A DNA stretch of 64,000 bases, from assembly GCF_004349355.1 (NCBI RefSeq), contig NZ_SMFK01000009.1, positions 91,712 through 155,711 of the forward strand, read 5' to 3'. The position numbers were made by a program, and so were the translations under genes. The stretch is from Flavobacterium cellulosilyticum (GTDB lineage Bacteria > Bacteroidota > Bacteroidia > Flavobacteriales > Flavobacteriaceae). Positions 61,863 through 64,000 of the stretch are shown in pieces (positions within the stretch are counted from its first letter, which is position 1; the number at the start of each line of letters is the position of its first letter). The notes below the pieces were generated by a model. That model made no database searches. It saw only the letters and a list, made by a program, of their open reading frames with translations, and was not told where the DNA came from.

Positions 61863-64000
61863 ATGGAAAGCCAATCTCAAACACAAATTGAAATTCAATT
61901 TAATCCATTTTTACCTGAAATTGAACGTGTTATATACACAACAAATTCACAGTTGGAAATATGGACAGATTGTGTTTTTGGAGGTAGCGATGCAAACAAA
62001 GCTTATAACCTTTCTGTTTCCATTAAATTTACAGGTAATTTAGTCATAGATGCACTTGAAAATGCTGTAAAGACTCTGGTAGATCGTCATGAATGTTTAC
62101 GAGCTAATTTTAGTTCAAATGGACGTTTTATGAATATTTTTAGAGATTTTATTATCGATATTTCTCATAATGATATTTCTCAACTACCTACGATAGATAA
62201 AGAAAAGAGCAAAGATACCATTATAAAAGATGAGTTAAATTCACTTTTTGACCTTGTCAATGGTCCTTTATTTAAAGTTAAATTAATTAAAACCGATGAA
62301 TTTGAACATATATTAGTAATTACTCACCATCACATTATTGGTGATGGTTTAAGTTTTGATATCATTTTGGAAGAACTTAGTACACTTTATTCCGCTCAAG
62401 TAGAAAACAAAGTTCCGAATCTTCCCAATCCAGAACGATTCAGTGAGTTTGCTGAAAGAATAAATTCGTTAATGGAAAGTGATGAATATCAACATTTAGA
62501 AGATTTTTGGCTTAAAATTTATGAAGAATCTGTTCCCTTAGTTAATTTACCAATTGATAACATAAGACCTTCATTACGGACATATAATAGTCAACGTCTT
62601 GATTTTCCTGTAGACGATAATCTTATAAATTCACTAAAACTAGTAGGAATAAGCTCTGGTTGTAGTTTAGTTACAACTTTACTTGCTGCATTTGAGTTGT
62701 TTTTAAGCAAACAAACAGGTCAAAATGATTTAGTAGTAGGATTTCCGTCATCAGGAAATATATTATATGATATGAGACAAATGGTTGGAGATTGTGTTAA
62801 TCTACTTCCTTTGCGTAGTAATATAAGTTCAAACATAAGCTTTATAGATTATTTAAAACAAAGAAACTCTCAATTATTTGATGCATATGACCATCAGCAA
62901 GTTAGCTTTGGTCATCTACTGCATAAGTTTGCGATTGCTCGTGACCCTTCAAGAGTTCCTTTGGTTCCGGTAATATTAACAGTTGATTTAAATCGGGATA
63001 TAGAAAGCGAGTTTTCATTTTCAGGTCTTTCTCATGAATTTAAAATTAATCCTAGAGAATACGCAACCTTTGAAATTCAACTTCATGCTTTTAGAACCAA
63101 AAATGGTCCATCATTTCAATGGTCCTATAATACTACCCTATTCAAACCTGATACAATTAAGAAAATGATGTTGTCTTTTGAGCAAATATTGCAAAAGATT
63201 GTTGAAGACCCATCAAAAACAATAGAACAAATTTCATATCAGGATTATACAAGTGCATACAATGAATTAAATGCAACCTCAACTAACTATTCAAATGTAG
63301 CTCTTCATGATTTAATCGCATTACAAGCTCAGAAAACCCCAAAGAATATAGCTTTGGGTTTTAATGACAAAGTTATTTCTTATGAAGATCTTCAAGAGCA
63401 GACTAACCAAATGGCTCATTATTTGAAAGCTCAAGGTGTATTACCGGGTGATTTTATCGCTGTTTCTATACCACGATGCCCAGAACTAGTGATTTCATTA
63501 TTAGCAATTATGCAGTGTGGTGCTGCATATCTTCCTTTAGATCATGAATATCCTTTAGCGCGATTAGAATTTATGTTGGAAGACTCAGAAGCTAAATTTT
63601 TGCTAACTAGTAATACTCTGTTAAATGCCTTGCCGAAATGGTCTAATAGCATTTTAATAGAAGATGCTATCACTGCATTAAATCAATATCCTGCAACAAA
63701 GCTTCAAAACAGAGTCGATCCTGAAAGTATCGTATATCTATTGTACACATCCGGTTCTACTGGTAAACCAAAAGGAGTTCCTATTACTCACAAAAACTTG
63801 GTTAATCTCCTTAGTACAGTTGCTATTGAACCAGGTATAAAAGAAACAGACAGACTCCTGTCTATTACAACTATTTCTTTCGATATAGCTGGTTTAGAAT
63901 TATATTTACCACTTATTAAAGGTGCCACATTAATTCTAGCTGACCACGATACAGCAAGAGATGGTAGGCTATTACTTGAGATGCTAGAAAAAGAAAAAAT
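61863..64000 (+). CDS. NRPS, condensation-adenylation... (partial, runs off the window)
   Basis: Starts at ATG 61863 (MESQSQTQIEIQFNPFLPEI), 82 bp after the first synthetase gene, and is open to the window end (712 codons seen). Condensation domain about 20-450: HHHIIGDG (155-162), the catalytic HHxxxDG motif, and later GFPSSGN, DCVNLLPLRS and VSFGHLLHKF. Adenylation domain from about 480: QCGAAYLPLD, YTSGSTGKPKG (about 627) and SFDIAGLELYLPLIKGAT (about 671). The visible part of its code (D-I-L) equals that of the first A domain, suggesting the same or a similar substrate. The remaining modules lie beyond the window. Confidence 0.94.
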   Translation, partial: MESQSQTQIEIQFNPFLPEIERVIYTTNSQLEIWTDCVFGGSDANKAYNLSVSIKFTGNLVIDALENAVKTLVDRHECLRANFSSNGRFMNIFRDFIIDISHNDISQLPTIDKEKSKDTIIKDELNSLFDLVNGPLFKVKLIKTDEFEHILVITHHHIIGDGLSFDIILEELSTLYSAQVENKVPNLPNPERFSEFAERINSLMESDEYQHLEDFWLKIYEESVPLVNLPIDNIRPSLRTYNSQRLDFPVDDNLINSLKLVGISSGCSLVTTLLAAFELFLSKQTGQNDLVVGFPSSGNILYDMRQMVGDCVNLLPLRSNISSNISFIDYLKQRNSQLFDAYDHQQVSFGHLLHKFAIARDPSRVPLVPVILTVDLNRDIESEFSFSGLSHEFKINPREYATFEIQLHAFRTKNGPSFQWSYNTTLFKPDTIKKMMLSFEQILQKIVEDPSKTIEQISYQDYTSAYNELNATSTNYSNVALHDLIALQAQKTPKNIALGFNDKVISYEDLQEQTNQMAHYLKAQGVLPGDFIAVSIPRCPELVISLLAIMQCGAAYLPLDHEYPLARLEFMLEDSEAKFLLTSNTLLNALPKWSNSILIEDAITALNQYPATKLQNRVDPESIVYLLYTSGSTGKPKGVPITHKNLVNLLSTVAIEPGIKETDRLLSITTISFDIAGLELYLPLIKGATLILADHDTARDGRLLLEMLEKEK

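Overview
The window looks like chromosomal DNA of a Flavobacterium-type bacterium (Bacteroidota). The evidence is the low GC content, a SusC/SusD pair, several intergenic matches to the Bacteroidota -7 element TAnnTTTG, few recognisable Shine-Dalgarno sites, bacillithiol (bshB1) and menaquinone genes, and interspersed repeats of a kind common in flavobacteria. No phage, integrase, intact insertion sequence or CRISPR array was seen.

Region 1 (1-16.3 kb) is a polysaccharide utilisation locus. SusD and SusC are on the minus strand. A five-gene plus-strand operon diverges from them: PL22 oligogalacturonate lyase, GH106 rhamnosidase, GH105 unsaturated galacturonyl hydrolase, GH2 beta-galactosidase-like enzyme, and an esterase-GH43 fusion. 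The set fits import and depolymerisation of rhamnogalacturonan/pectin fragments. The 1.28 kb divergent region carries two inverted copies of a 10-bp tandem repeat, each 18-19 bp upstream of a -7-like element.

Region 2 (16.3-24.7 kb) begins with a scar: a decayed AraC gene abutting a 5'-truncated carboxymuconolactone decarboxylase gene. It continues with a zinc alcohol dehydrogenase, a conserved hypothetical gene, a chromate transporter, and a TetR gene divergent from a SulP transporter - DUF2490 - beta-carbonic anhydrase operon that suggests bicarbonate uptake.

Region 3 (24.7-32.1 kb, minus) is a TetR - TolC - HlyD - two ATPases - two ABC-2 permeases export operon of the YbhGFSR type. Its spacers are filled with repeats. 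Region 4 (32.1-37.7 kb, minus) is a sulfide/persulfide-handling cluster: Crp/Fnr regulator, TauE exporter, CstB-like persulfide dioxygenase-rhodanese, thioredoxin, small membrane proteins and a TPMT-like methyltransferase. A Crp-type palindrome sits near -41 of the inferred tauE promoter, and a decayed CoA-disulfide-reductase-like gene lies beside the cluster.

Region 5 (37.8-55.1 kb) is mostly housekeeping: alpha/beta hydrolase, NlpC/P60 peptidase, rocD with a divergent Lrp gene, dienelactone hydrolase, M28 peptidase, tRNA-His, bshB1, isochorismate synthase plus thioesterase, purL and recQ. It also holds a SemiSWEET pseudogene whose stop codon falls in the PQ motif.

Region 6 (55.1-64 kb) is a 1.4 kb AT-rich stretch with remnants of an outer-membrane protein gene, followed by a hybrid NRPS/PKS cluster that runs off the window end. 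The first protein is A-PCP-KS-AT-ACP with an adenylation code close to the published glycine code. The second is C-A... and is cut by the window edge. This cluster, the repeat-based regulation of the PUL, and the Crp-linked persulfide operon are the most interesting parts.
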